NCBI GenBank assembly: GCA_026929865.2
Contig: CM049410.1
Coordinates: 7,802,501 to 7,866,500 of the forward strand
Origin: Hyperoplus lanceolatus
Lineage: Eukaryota; Chordata; Actinopteri; Uranoscopiformes; Ammodytidae
Reading direction: 5' to 3'
Length of the DNA stretch: 64,000 bases
The notes below the pieces were generated by a model, which did not search any database, was not told where the DNA came from, and saw nothing but the letters and a program-made list of their open reading frames with translations. The translations under genes were made by a program, and so were the position numbers. Below, piece by piece: positions 12,078-60,344 of the stretch; positions within the stretch are counted from its first letter, which is position 1, and every line of letters starts with the position of its first letter.

Positions 12078-13063
12078 TTAAGTTTTTATTTTGTATGTAT
12101 ACATTATACTATGCTGTACAGATGAAGCTGTGCCAATAACCATTTGTTATAAAAGAACAAGATTAATAACAGCCCAAAACTTACACACACTTGTAAATAG
12201 TCTTCAAAAAGTTTTTTTCAGAATTCCAGTTTTATTTGTGATGCTCTGTATGGGGTTGAAAATTATAAAAGGAGGATCTCTTCCATTTGTGTTCTTTACT
12301 TATTTAGACATGAATAGAGGTATGTGCATTCTTATTATTTAATTATGCCTTTCACTCAAGCCTGTCATATTCCCATTATCTTTAATATTTATAGTATCTT
12401 GTATCCTACACCTAGTAAAAGTCTGATATACTGTCCTTTTTAGAATATTTTTTAATTGTCTTGTACTTACCTTATTTCACATATGTATTGTTTTGACTAT
12501 CAGCAAATCCAGACCGGATCTCAAATGGCCAACCAAATCTTAATTATCCAATCTTGTTTACCAAATCTTTTTTCTTGATTGAGTTGGATGTGTGCTTATG
12601 TGTGCACAGTACATGTCCTGTGGGATATTCCACACTCTGATGCCATCTACTGTCACATCTGGAGAAGTGGATCTCAGCTGCTCAACTTTCTTTATTTTTC
12701 ATTGGTTTACTTCCAGGCAGCATTTGAATTATTTAAAAAAATAATTGCAGAAATTAAAGAACTGGGTTGCTTGATTTCTTTATTTTTATTTTTATTTAGT
12801 ATCTACATGTCACATAAAAACACTTTATCCTAGTCCTAGAGACAAATATTGCCTGGTGTAGCCTTGTGTGGCTCATACCTTGGCCATGGAACTCGCATCC
12901 AAACACACATCAGGGGAACACATTGGAAAGCTGAGCTAGACATTCCACTGTCTTCTGATATTTTAAAGACTAAAAGATTAATTGTCCTAAAAATATTTGA
13001 CACATAACCAGTGGTGAAAATAAATGTTAGTTGGTGTCCTGGCTGAGATTATTAAAAAAATTA

Positions 13064-13161
13064 TTTAAGATGGGGTCAGTGATTTATGGAGAACGCTTGT
13101 TGTCAAAAATCACTTTTTCTGAAAATCAGTGAATAGCTCCTCATGATTGCTACCTGTCAGT

Positions 13162-13198
<37 letters not shown>

Positions 13199-13425
13199 GC
13201 GTGTGCGTGTGTGTGTGCGTGTGTTTGTGTTTCTGTGTGTGTGTGTGCGCTGGAAAAATGAATACGCCTAGGCCCTGTTAACGGGTATGATAACACAGGG
13301 TGTGTAAACAAAGGGCCCACCGTAGCTAGCAACATGCCCATTTACAGAGCCTACGCTGTGTTTAAAAACTGGATTTTTACAGTGCAGTAGGTACAGACAG
13401 CCGTAGAACCAACTCCACCTTTTAA
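13064..13425 (+). mobile_element. Foldback MITE, family A, copy 5, with GT expansion
   Basis: Full-length unit in reverse loop orientation (CCACCGTAGCTAGCAACATG). The GTGTGT segment of the left arm has expanded into a roughly 85-bp GT/GC microsatellite (13164-13248). Right end CTCCACCTTTTAA. Confidence 0.75.
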
Positions 13426-15349
13426 TGTATAAATAATAGACAGAAATCTCACAAATGATATTCAGCTGTAAAGGTGAGATATACAAAGGACCACAAAAGC
13501 TGTTACAAATATGCAATCAAATGATACTGCATATATTTTGTTTAAGTATATTATAAATCAAACTTGAGGAATATGCAGCCACTTTTCATACCCAATTATA
13601 GTCTCTACAGGGGCCATGAAGCATGATGGGAGGAAAGCCCTCTTGAGAGCCGGCTCTGTGCAGGGAGCAGGTCAACTCAGGTCACACGTTTATCCAGACC
13701 ACCGGTGTTGTGATGACTCTGGTGCCCTCACCTGGCACTCCCTGCTACTCACATAGTAATGTGCATACATATGAGGTGGGGAAAGGCATGTGTTGGATTT
13801 GCTGTTTTGACAGTGACAGGTCTTTATTATGAATCAAATTAAGGTAAAGTTTCATTGCATACAATAGTGACAGTGAGTTGACGAGGTTCTTCTGGCACAC
13901 ATACAGGGACATTAGTGTTGTCCCAAACTACGGCTAGACTAATATTTTAATCTCCGGCAAGTGTCTCTGCCCGTATTAGCAGCATAATCCACTCTGAACC
14001 CTGCAGCATTAGCAACAAGACACAGTTAATACAGATGTATAACCGGGAGTGCATTGTTTTTTGATTACATTGTCAAACCTTTAAGAAACATTACTACAAA
14101 GGCCTGTTAAGTAAGAGCAAAACAATTCAGTCTCAAAACATTTTTTAAATCTGACTTCGGATTTGTTAAGTGATTTCAGTCATAATTGGCTGGAAGGGCG
14201 AGCATTTTTGTCGCCGTCCTCTCCAGTTCTTCAAGTCAAATATTATCTGTGGTCACGGTTTTTAACGCTTGTGCAATTGCTGCACTCAACAAGTAAGTGG
14301 CAGCACTATCGGGTTTTTTAGCAGGGGTTAAGTTGCCCTTTAACCCCCAAAAATCGGTATGTCCATCAGTCCCAGTGTATAAATAGTAGCACCTTCAGTT
14401 AATTCAACAATAATGACCTTACACTCAAATGTCGTGTTACATATTACATCCACTAAGTACCTCTACAGTTGCATTCGAAAAAATGCAGGAACGATGACTG
14501 GCTGTTGCAGGAAAAAATGTTGAACAGAAAATATTATTATAATATAACCGTTTGGTTTGGATATGATTCAAATATTGGGGATTATAACTTTTAGGTCAAT
14601 GTACAAAACATGATTTCAACAACAAAGGAAACTCTGAGCTGTTTAATAAGAACTGTGAACTTTCGCCGCAGAGGAGGAATAAAAAGCTGCAAAAGCACAC
14701 ATCCTAAATTGTGTGTGTATTTAATTGTGTGATTTTCCCCTAATTCCTTTTAGAACACTAAGTAAGTAGCTTAAAGTAAATTAGATTTTGGTTGGAATCG
14801 GTTTCCTGGAATAGATGCAGGAGTGTATGCTGTGAACAGTGAACACACAGGCTGTATTGTAGAGCAGGTGAGCCGTACAGTGCTGAAGATGATTTGATTC
14901 CTTGTTTCTTTCAGAGCAGTCCGCTGTGTTAAATACATTTATCTCTCGGAAAAAAAAGATCATTTCAACACACACAACATTTAAAATAGACGTTGGCGTC
15001 CTTTTAAAACATAAGCCCAAAACGTCTCTGTTTGTGACATTTTCAAGCCTATTTTAAAAAAAACTTAACTAAAAACTGGCTTTAGCCTGCATTATAAGCA
15101 GGAGCAATGGACCATCTGGGAAACAACGTCCGGGAAAACATGAGGCAATTTGTGATGCATGAACACGTCCGTCAACACATTTGGTTACATGTACATTAAA
15201 TATGTAAGTGTGTACATTAAATATGACCATGGTGAACAAAGAAACTACCTGTGTGATGTGATATGAGCGTACTATTTTATTGTACAAATAGTGAAAAAAT
15301 GTCACTTTATATCCTCCCCCTTACTGAGTCTTCTCTCTGTCCCCTCCAG
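13426..15349. other. Upstream flank of thra, no exon recognised
   Basis: Mostly AT-rich. A non-coding 5' exon or promoter of thra could lie here or further left, but no sequence mark is strong enough to place one. Confidence 0.4.
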
Positions 15350-15529
15350 CTTTTTTTTTTTTGTTGCGTCCACTGATGTCCCGCCCACCATGCGCCTCCC
15401 AGCCAATCCCTGCCCAGGTTCTCAGATGGCTGTCTATTGAAGGGGCCGCCGGCGAATGCTGAGCAGGCTGGCGAGGTCGCGGTCCGCCTCATTGTCCTGT
15501 GTTTGGCTGCCAGACGGGACTGAGGCGGC
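15350..15529 (+). promoter_or_regulatory. thra: thra 5' leader upstream of the start codon
   Basis: GC-rich stretch directly before the thra ATG, with CCGCCC (15381 region) and an AGCCAAT motif at 15401-15407. A TCTCTCTGTCCCCTCCAG sequence ends at 15349 and could be the acceptor of the exon carrying the start codon, with a non-coding exon further upstream. If so, no upstream exon is recognised in this window; alternatively the promoter is here. Confidence 0.35.
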
Positions 15530-40631
<25,102 letters not shown>

Positions 40632-40930
40632 CTTTAAAAAAGAGAGCCCCCTTAAAAAGAACCCTTGTGGGGAAGAAATCTGGGGGAGGCTTTTGTTTGA
40701 AAGACGAAATGTGGGGTATGGACAGAGAGAGAGAGAAGAAAACCTTTTTTTTTTTTTTTTTTTCTAATTCAGTTGGAACTTGCCCTATGAAATTACTTGT
40801 TTTGTCCCTATCTTGTCAAACACTTTAAAGACCCCCCCTCCCCCCCATCAGCACCACTACCTGCCACCAGCAAACACACACAAACATCACCGGAATGAAA
40901 ACAATCTGCAGTCTGGCTTTCTGGAGAGGT

Positions 40931-40931
40931 A

Positions 40932-41005
<74 letters not shown>
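40931..41005. repeat. CA microsatellite downstream of thra stop
   Basis: About 37 CA units, 300 bp after the thra stop codon and so probably in its 3' untranslated region. Confidence 0.96.
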
Positions 41006-41008
<3 letters not shown>

Positions 41009-43016
41009 GAATTGTTGAAAACGGATCTATTCAATCACTATCGATCTATCGATTGAAATTCCAAACACACTGCCATAAACGTCCAGTTTATCTATATGCA
41101 AACAAAGACCTCCTCAGTTAACTCGCCTGGCAATTATATGTACCCTGTTCCTACACTGATGCAAACTAAGGGGCCTCCACACCCACATGTAACCTCCAGA
41201 AAAAAAGTGTGTGTAGATATCTTGGACCCTCAGACAACCCCCACCCACGCCACACACACCCGTCTCCCATGTGTCTCCTTAACAGCAATGGCGTCTTCCG
41301 TCTGAGTCAGTCCACGAGAGCCCTGTGAGTGTGTGTCGGCCTACCTCCCTCATATACCGACCACGTAACTTTCTAGCTCCGTGTCACATACTCACGGAGA
41401 CCCACACACACACAAACACATACATGATAGAGATGCACACTTACCTCATACCTCGTGAAATGTTTTTCCTCATTTGTTGTTTCGGCTGTTGGTAGTCCAT
41501 TGGAAAAACATCAGTCATGCAGTCATCCGTTACCTCTTTGCTAGTGTGAGGAGAAGTGACAGTGGGAACACTTTGTACTGAGCCCTGTTTTATTTATACA
41601 TTCGGCACATATTTATGCACTAAAGCAGTTGCTGTGTGCATCATTGTGTCCCAAAACTGCAGCCATAAGACATTATGAATTTAATGTGTTTAATGTTAAA
41701 TTTTATGAACATCACGGTGCTTTCTTTGAACATACTGTATAAGGAAGGTGGGTGTGGCAGTTTCCTAGACTGAGGAAAGGGCTGTAGTGATACCTTTGAG
41801 GTTTTGTTTCATTTACACTAAATGTCTGTAATTTGCTTCAAGTCAATGCAATGGTTCAGCTTTTTGTGAATGCGCTGATTTGCTTTGTTGCAACAGAAAT
41901 AGTAGGAAACAACTAGCCCAGCATAAATACTATATGTTGCGGTTTTAGAGGGGATTTGTGCCAGACTATATTCTTGGTCAGGTGTCTAGAAACCTTTTAA
42001 AACCCATGACACTTTCATTAGCTCCAGCTGTACTTTGTGTTCAGTGCTAGATAGTAAATGTTAGCATGCTAACAGGCAACAAAAAAAAAGTGGTGAGTAT
42101 AGCAAACATTACTTGCTAAACTTTACCAAGTTAAAGCAGATAGATATAATCAACTATTTTATTTTATAGATCACATGACTCCATGTCAGTATAAGATGTC
42201 ACTCGTGGTGATGAACCCACCCAAAACATTATTTCCTGCTACATCCCACTTTCCTCATGTTTACAGCAAAGCACTGTTTTATTCGTAACATCTTATGCCT
42301 TTACATGCAAAATTGGTATAGCCTGGATTCATACATGAAAATGTCTTATTGTTATGATACTTTATAAGCATTTTGAAAAATGTGTATTGTAGCTACAGGC
42401 TACATAGGAAGTGTTTCCACTGTACACGATTGTGTCAATTACTGTACCTAAGTTACAAACTCCATTGAAAAGGAGGAACTCACTTTAAAATCACAATACA
42501 TGTAGGTGCAATACGACTGACAATGTCACTTATTAACTTTGACAAGCCATCTGACGAGTAGTCACATGCAGTTTATGAATATATACAGCTAGAATACCTC
42601 TGACACATACCACAGTTTTCATTACCTCACACACACACTTAAACACACCGATTCCGTTTTTCTTATTTTTATGTATTACCTCAGCTGTTGTGTTGCTCAT
42701 CCCTCCCTCGTAACCACTGGAATGCACCACACGTCCTGTCTCCATGTGTGTATATGGTTGCCTCTTCACATCAGAGCCGTAGCCCCGCCCACTCACCTCC
42801 CTGCTGTCTTGTGATAGGTTCAGTGCTGGCATATGGTGGTAGTGGTGGTGGTGGTGGGAGGGGGAGCTGTCACTCACCTTTGCAGGCCTCCCCTGTCTCC
42901 TCAAGTCCAGCCTGAAACCGACAGATTCTACCTCACCTTTCCTCTCAGTGCAGCTGCCCCTCTGTCTGCAACACACTGACATGCATGCACACATATAGGA
43001 ATATATACATATATAT

Positions 43017-43410
43017 TAGGGGTGTCCCCCAAAAGTCGATCGGAGGAGCCTGGTTCGCAGTCGAATAGTTGCAAAATGTGGTTATGAAACAAGGATCTTT
43101 CTATTCCTGCTATATGGGGTGGTGGGGGTATGTCTGATTTTACATGGAATAGTCTCTCCTTAAAAATCATGATACATTGCCTATACCGTTAATACAAATT
43201 TGAAAATAACTAATGAGCCGAACGGTAATTGAAACACCAAACGGTAATTGGGTGTTTCAGCCCCTTTTCTCTGGTTTGGAAAAAAAAATTAAGCCAATGT
43301 GGCAAATGAAAATATGTATCAATGAGCAGAAGAAAAACATGATGTCACTATGATGTCACTATCAGTCGACTACAGGCAAGAATTGACCAGTCAGAGTCGG
43401 GACACCCCTA
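43017..43410 (+). mobile_element. Short hAT-like MITE downstream of thra
   Basis: 394 bp with inverted ends TAGGGGTGTCC and GGACACCCCTA. Both flanks are ATATATAT (43009-43016 and 43411-43418), consistent with an 8-bp target duplication, although the flank is low complexity. Subterminal AGTCGA/TCGACT blocks are also inverted. No coding capacity. Confidence 0.75.
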
Positions 43411-46400
43411 ATATATATATAGTATATACTGTATAACACAGTGCACAAATGAGATGCCAACATGGACCTGTTGAGTGTGTCTTTTAAACGGGCCATGGAT
43501 CAACATTTGACAGCTAGCATGTCAGACTTTTGTCAGATTTTCTCTTCTCCTTCAGTTTTCATCACACACCACATGGGACCAACAGTCACCTCGGATTCTG
43601 TTTCTTTTGAGCCACCTGATATGACAGCGAGGGCAGGGGTGTATGTGTGACATTACAGTGCGCCGTTTGAACTGTCAGAGGAAAACGACAGTCGGAACTC
43701 TGGGACTCCGGTGGAAGCCATTTTGGCCCCGGTTGGGTCAGGCCAGCAGCTTATTGTGAGGCGGTAACTGAGGGCTAAATGAACAGCACGTGAGTCAGCA
43801 GTATTGGTCTGTGGATACGGTTCCATCCCCAACTGAGGGGAGGGAAGCAACGAGCGACTGTGGCGGGTAGCAATGTGACTCACGCCAAGCCCATTGCAAA
43901 CCGCCATACAAAAATGGACCCGTTCTCGCACTGACAGTTCATCTCAAGATCCCTCCCTCGTGTCTGCAGCAGTAAGAGGACAGCAAAGACTTTCTGAGCT
44001 AGTGTCCTATCTCCAGTTACTTACAGTATGAATTAAACACTGGCTGAAACAAGCTCTACCAACCATATCCCAAAATTGCCATCCACTACAAATAACTATC
44101 AGGTTATTTTTTTCTGTTGCACTAAAACCACAATGTCTGTATCCCTTAGTAACTCTCAACCCCTTCCTTTATCCCCTTGCCCCATATATGTCCTGTTCCT
44201 GCCTGTCTTAAGCAGTCTTAAATATATTTTCTGAAATATCTCACACAGAGACACACACACACACACGGTCTGTTATCTCATCTCTTGGTTACCTGTCAAA
44301 GCCAACAAGGACTGTGACATGGCGTTTTGGCGCCGCCAATCTCAGTGTTAATAATATACGTTGCAGGGTATTAAAATAGAACCGCTGGTTTTACAGGGAT
44401 ACAAACACACATGCACACACACACAGATTAGCTACTGCAGCAATAGGATGTTCAAGCAGTTCAGATGTTCAAGCAGTTCAGTTTTCACAACCGCTGTATT
44501 CGTGCCGTACTTTGCTCACTATCACTGTGAATTCTGACATGTTAATGTGCCTCTCAGAGGTCAGTGATACAGTATACAGAAGCATATATTTACAGGTATA
44601 CATATTTATATATATATATATATATATGTATATACGTATAGTTATACAGTTATTATATGTGGCATTAAAGCCATCAGTGGCTGAATATGTGCTGCCAGCT
44701 GAAATCTGTCTGACCAGTCATGTAGCAGAAGGTGTTAGAACTCAGTTTATTCGACTGTATATTCATACCTGCAAAGCGATATTTATGTACTGATTGCAGT
44801 TCACCTCCCATCATCGTTTCCGCACCTTTTGCATACCTCTAAATCCATCCATATAGCACAAGAAGTAGCAGAAATGCATCTATCTTGTTACTCCTATTTG
44901 TAGGATCACAAGCGTTAGGTCAGGTCTGGTCCACACAACTCGTGATTTAAGATGGCAGCACTGCCGCTCTGTCTCTCTGTCTGTCTCTCTCTCTCTCTCT
45001 TTCTCTCTTTCTCTCTTTCTCCCTCTCTCACCAAATTATCAGTGGAGATATACTCCCCCTGTCCTCTTAAAAAAAATATTTAAAAAAACACCAGCACCAC
45101 AGAGTACACTGCCTTCAGCCATGATCAGTTGCACCAGCATAGCAGAGAGACAGGCCAGTTAGGCAGTGACCATCCCCTCACCAAAATAAAAAGCCATTTA
45201 ACCTGGACATCCCTGAACGCTATAATAAAGCTATTTGCAGACAGCAGGCAAATCCAATCAGTGCTCCGTTAACAGCGTTGTTTCCTTAAATTGACTAAGT
45301 TGAATTTGGCTTTAGACAGTGTATTTAGTCGCTGTCAAAAGTCGAGCAGGCACACAAACAAACCAATGACAGAGGAGTGCTTATTCTGACTTGTTTGGCT
45401 TCATGACGTTCCTTCCTTGCAATGTGTTCACGTGAAGAAAGCATGACAGAAATATCTAAATTCAAAGTACAACATTTGGATTTGCTCTGCGTGTTTGAAC
45501 GTGGTCTGGGTGGTGGTACATGAGGCAAAGCCGAATGGAAACACTTCCTAAAGAGCCATTAAGAGTCCGCCGTGTTTCCTATTGACGATAAAGCACTGTT
45601 TTTCTACAGCAGTAATGTTAAAGGCTGTGTGAGTTGCCTCTCAAGTTGCACTCTGTATCACTACCAGTGCAGCCTTTATCACTTTCCGCACTTACAAGCT
45701 GAAACTAGAAAATTAAACCTAAAAGTATCCGTCTTTTCCGCACAGTGACCACAGAATTGTGTTTTTCTCTCTTTCTCTTTCTCTCTCTCTGTCTCAGTGT
45801 CTTAGAATAAACTTCCGGTTAAGTTTAATGTTATGTTTACAATCAACTAAAATGTGAACTTGATGCTAAGCTACACATCTACAACCACTGCTATGAAGCA
45901 ATTCAACTTGTTTCCCAGAAACTAAACGTTACTTCTACTACTTGTATTTCTAACCCAGGGAAAACATATGTAAGTCAAAAACATCCTTTCGCCCTTCCTC
46001 ACAGCTGTGTCCTTCCCGTCCTTTCATATACGTATGTCCCGTTTGTTAAACCTATTTCCCGAAATTGAAATCCCCAACCCAGTCCCCTTTCTCTATTTAC
46101 TTCACTCTTTCCTATTAAGTGTTAACCTCACCACACACACACACCAACACACACGCTCGCCCACAGAAATCTACCCCAACCCATACTAGCACTCTTGGTG
46201 GAGGAGGACAAAAACCTTCAGGTATATGTCCACATGTGGAATGTAAAATACTGAAATTGTACGATTTAAAGACACAGTGTGAAGTCCCACACTCAATGGT
46301 GTTTTTGATGTTGTTGATGTTGCTTTCGTTGTGCACAAAGTGTTCGTCGTTTTGCTTAATTCTAGGGTGGATGAGTTTGCAGATGGGGTTGAAACCCCGA

Positions 46401-46880
46401 TTGTGTGACAGACTGCTACTGATACGTCCTTTTTTTATATGGTATATTTTATGAGAGACTTGTGGTGTGAGGACTAAAACAAACCTTGAGCAATGTAAAG
46501 CAAGAGATGAAGTGACTTTGTTTTGGATGGAGAGAAAAAAATATTTTTTTTAATGATTATTATCTGTTATGTCATTAATACTTTGCAACTGATTTGTTTT
46601 CTTGGTAAATGATTGTCTGTCTAACTGTGTTGTTGCTTTACTGTGAGAAAATGGCTGTAAAATCCACTTTCAGACCATCGTTGGTGGTAGGTAGTGTTCA
46701 AATGTCACCGAAGGGCCAAGGATTCAAATCACCTTCAGTTTAGCTGGTTGTAAATTAAGCCTGCATAGATCTTGTTATTCATTCTCTGAGATATGCCATT
46801 ATATTTAGCATTAAAAAAAATTAGTTGCCTTATTCTGGTGTGATTATCTGCAATAAACAATTACTAATTCCTAATAACAA

Positions 46881-52384
<5,504 letters not shown>

Positions 52385-52740
52385 TTAAAGGAGAAGCAAG
52401 TGATATTTGTGTTTGTTAATATAAGTGTTACATCTCTATATTTATACAGCAATCAATTAAACAGTACACAGTTCATAACACAGGTCTCCCAGTCATTCAG
52501 TTTTGCAGTAGGCTAATTGCCAGTTAAAAATGTGAGTATCCCACTCCTTTTATCCAATCAGGAGAGGGAGCGCTATAAAGAGACGGGTCTCTGTGCCCGT
52601 GAACGATGACTCGCTGCTCTCCATCGCGGCACTTTCTGACAAAGACGTCTGCACATTCATCTAGTGGTGATGTAGGGACGAGGGAGGGGACTGCTGAACG
52701 TCACCTACAACATCAAAAGAAACTGAGAAGAACTCTGCCA
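52385..52740 (-). mobile_element. MITE, family B, copy 3 (diverged)
   Basis: Begins TTAAAGGAGAAGCAAGTGAT, then shares TGTTACATCTCTATATTTAT, CACAGGTCTCCCAGTCATTC and GATGTAGGGACGAGGGAG with the copies at 4117 and 11592. The right terminus is eroded. Confidence 0.55.
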
Positions 52741-52847
52741 TGTCCTTTTCAGTTTATTGACTGAATGTATGAAAAAAGGGCAACAACAATCACAAGTGTC
52801 ATTAGATAAAGTGCACTTCAATATAAGCAGTTTTATAATCCGTGAGA

Positions 52848-53373
52848 CTGGTGCTGTGTCTGAAATTCTGCTCTTCTGTACTTACACTTACTTTTTTGAG
52901 TGCACTTTGCGCAAAACCAGAGAGTGTGCCAAAATGCAGTGCACTGTAAGTTCCTCGGTCGTGCACTCAAAACGGTCTAAAACGTGAGTGTGGATCGATG
53001 GACACTTTCCACACTCAACGGCCGCCATCTTGCCTACGTAGCGGAGAGGGGCGGGACATTCTAATCAAAATAGAGGAGCTTGAAGCAACCGTGGAGACGG
53101 ACGCGCTCTACAAAAGTTAAATTACACATGTGTTTTGTTTTTTCCGCGACTAACGTGTCTGTTTTGGCTATCGGTAACACAAGCACAAAAAATACCACCG
53201 AAGAAGAACCGTCAAAATGCAAAGTCATTTCCGGTAGGTGCGCGACGGCAGTCTGGACAGTGCACTGTAGAAATGAGAGCACTGCGTCTATAAGAAAGTG
53301 TACTGCAGGGATAATAAAGTGCACTCAATGTAAGTACACTTACGTAAGTGCGCGATTTCAGACACAGCATCAG
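52848..53373 (+). mobile_element. Inverted-repeat MITE with CTG[G/A]TGCTGTGTCTGAAAT ends
   Basis: 526 bp. Left end CTGGTGCTGTGTCTGAAAT and right end ATTTCAGACACAGCATCAG are inverted matches. Interior carries repeated GTGCACT/AGTGCAC and TACTTACACTTAC/GTAAGTACACTTAC blocks in inverted order. The long open frames inside are not recognisable proteins. Confidence 0.65.
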
Positions 53374-53689
53374 TGAAAGCCTAGCGAGCTGACCAGTGAC
53401 ATCACATCCTACTCAGTAATGTGCATAATGGTTCACAAGTTACAGGGTTAAGAATGCACACTGTGACAAATAATATACACACTCAATAATGCACATGACT
53501 CCATAAATATACTGTGGTATAGTTGTCTGTGCTAAGAAAGGTATAAAAACAACACTTAGTCTCACACGTATAACACAAAGCATGCTGTACAATGTAAAAC
53601 TGCATACTCTACTATACAAAAACACACATGTAAACTCACTCGTGTACAAAAGGTGTTGACTGAGAAGTTAACTTATAATATTAAGGTTA

Positions 53690-54260
53690 AAGGCAAATGT
53701 GTTTGACATTTTGGCAGTGTTTGATTTACAATTTACATTAATATGTATAGAATGACGAGAGCTCAAAAACACAAATTGGCTGTGTGGCACAAGAATCTTT
53801 ACATTGTCAAAGGTTGCTTGATAGAAAGGTGTGATACATCTCCCATATTTGACAGAAGAAGAATTGGTTTACATTTTGGGAGTACACATCGATATCCACT
53901 CTCCTGTCTATATGTTAGCTTAGCTAAGCATTAAGACTTGAAACAACAAGTTACCAGCATCTGTAAAGCTCATGTTATCCTGTGTAAAAACAAGGTGCTT
54001 TTGGGGTGAGGAATGGAAGTGCCTGGCAAATAAAGTCTGGAACATTTTGGTTTTGGGACAAATTAAACGTATCAGTTGTTAATTGCTAGCTTAGTTTTTG
54101 GGCAAAGCTCTCTAGGTGTTGCCCCGTCTCCAGCCTTTGTGCTTAGCTAAGCTAACCGGCTGCTGTAATTAGCTTCTGAGAGTGACCCGCCTCATATGAC
54201 TGTCATAGCGGAGAATTTTTTTTCTCCCAAAATGCCAAACTTTTCTTTGTTTAATTTTAC
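53690..54260 (+). repeat. Dispersed fish repeat (GCTAAGCTAAGCTAACCGGCTGC type)
   Basis: Contains TTAGCTTAGCTAAGCATTAA and, further on, GTGCTTAGCTAAGCTAACCG with GGCTGCTG. I recall this phrase from many fish genomes as part of a dispersed non-autonomous element. Ends TTTTGGCAGTGT and CCCAAAATGCCAAAC are weakly inverted. Boundaries approximate. Confidence 0.5.
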
Positions 54261-54802
54261 TGTTCCAATAACACCACACCAGCAACATTTTTAACGGAAC
54301 AATTCAATGGTCGCACAGTGTAAAAATGTTTGACTGAGGCAGGCTTCTAGACATGAGGGCAGTAAACATCAAAGACTGTGAAGTTTTATAAAACATACAA
54401 GACATATTAGCCAAAAATTAAAAACAGCAACATCATCCTCTAGTAGCCTGAAAATCTGATTGCACAACAGTAGTCTGGAGGACAGGACAAAAGGCGGTGA
54501 CAGTGTCAGTATTTTCACTAATTGCCACAATGAGTGTGTTCAAACGCATATCGACATTCCCTTTATGATATTGTTCCCTGGAATAGTGAGCATCAGCAAA
54601 TCACTATAAACAAACTATTAGCCTACAGGACACAAACCAAATTATTAACAAATCTTCAATGTGACCTGAACCGAGATATATCTTATGTTCAGAATATTAG
54701 TGGGTGTATATAAACAACACACATAGTGAATGCAGTGCAGCTGGATTTACACATTGCATTACTCGATCAGCACAAACGTATCACCAGTGTTAGGATAGTG
54801 TT

Positions 54803-55311
54803 AAAGGAATAGTTCAATGGTTGGCTTTTTACCTTACTCTCTGGCTCAAAAAAGGTAAAAAGATTAACTTTACAACATCACTAAACAATCCTGTGTGCTT
54901 GTTTGGACTTGTTTATTCACCACATTATGTTTCGCTCTATTTTTTTATACGTTATGTAATTTTAGAATCAAATACATACGTGACATCACGGGCACTTCCT
55001 GGTTTCCTTCCAGTATGTATTTAATTTCTAAATGAAATAACGTGTAAAAATTTAGAGCGAAACATAATGTGTTAAATAAACAAGGCGCAACAAGCACACA
55101 GGACCATCTAGTGATGTTGTAAAGGATTTTTTTTTACCTGCTCGCCTTGACTACCAGTGTTTGAGCTAAACTAACCTGGACGAGCAACCTTTGCCCAATT
55201 CTATATCAGAAATGCACGCACAGTTACAGGAACGGTTTCTGTCCCCTTTTCTAGAGCCAGAGAGTGAGTCAAAAAGCTAAAAAATTTTAAAAAATTCAAC
55301 TACTCCTTTAA
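54803..55311 (+). mobile_element. Foldback element between thra and dusp3, abutting dusp3
   Basis: Ends TTAAAGGAATAGTTCAATGG and TTCAACTACTCCTTTAA, with inner inverted blocks TTATGTTTCGCTCTA and TAGAGCGAAACATAA. It ends only 49 bp past the dusp3 stop. A related right half is at 33885-34110 (GCACACAGGACAGTTATGTG, GCAACCTTTGCCCAA). Confidence 0.7.
54912..54917 (-). terminator. dusp3: Candidate dusp3 poly(A) signal
   Basis: First AATAAA hexamer on the dusp3 strand after its stop (about 445 nt downstream). It lies inside the foldback element 54803-55311. Inferred from the hexamer only. Confidence 0.3.
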
Positions 55312-55360
55312 GATTAGTTCTTCCTTCCGGACAGGCAGTCTATCTGCATCCTCCTTCGCC

Positions 55361-60038
<4,678 letters not shown>

Positions 60039-60092
60039 TCAACACTAGGGGAGACTCAGCCCACATGCAGCAGGGCCGGCCTGGTGGTTTTA

Positions 60093-60109
60093 GGGGGGGG
60101 GGGGGGGGG
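60093..60109. repeat. Homopolymer G run
   Basis: Seventeen consecutive G, about 230 bp upstream of the dusp3 start. Length is likely to be unreliable in the assembly. Confidence 0.9.
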
Positions 60110-60344
60110 CACTACCACTTCCCAAGAAAATTATTGAAAGAAAAACGATACGTTTTCAACACAAGGCCATGTTGATATTTGTACATTGAAGCCTTTGTGT
60201 TTTGTCTTTTTTTCTCAATGTAGACAGTAGCCCATATTTTTTTGTAAAAACACATAAAAATCAAGAAAAGTCAAAGGAAAAATGCGTGTTGATATAAAAT
60301 GTACCGCTGGCTTCATGGTTGAGTTCAAATGTTTCAATCTGATT

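Larger units (their letters stand above)
40632..46880 (+). other. thra: Probable thra 3' untranslated region and downstream DNA
   Basis: No coding exon is recognisable after the thra stop. The stretch holds a 19-base T run (40745-40763), a CA microsatellite, an 8-bp-flanked hAT-like element (43017-43410), TC-rich tracts (44976-45030) and several AATAAA hexamers (for example 46852-46857; another at 47944-47949). Fish thra messages can have long 3' ends, but the real end cannot be placed from sequence alone. Confidence 0.3.

Noticed and set aside
42533..42994. 153-codon antisense frame downstream of thra
   Set aside because: Low-complexity His-rich stretch from a GGT repeat, no family resemblance, probably within or beyond the thra 3' untranslated region.
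53080..53376. 98-codon frame in 52848-53373
   Set aside because: Lies entirely in an inverted-repeat MITE; it reads the element's arms, not a gene.
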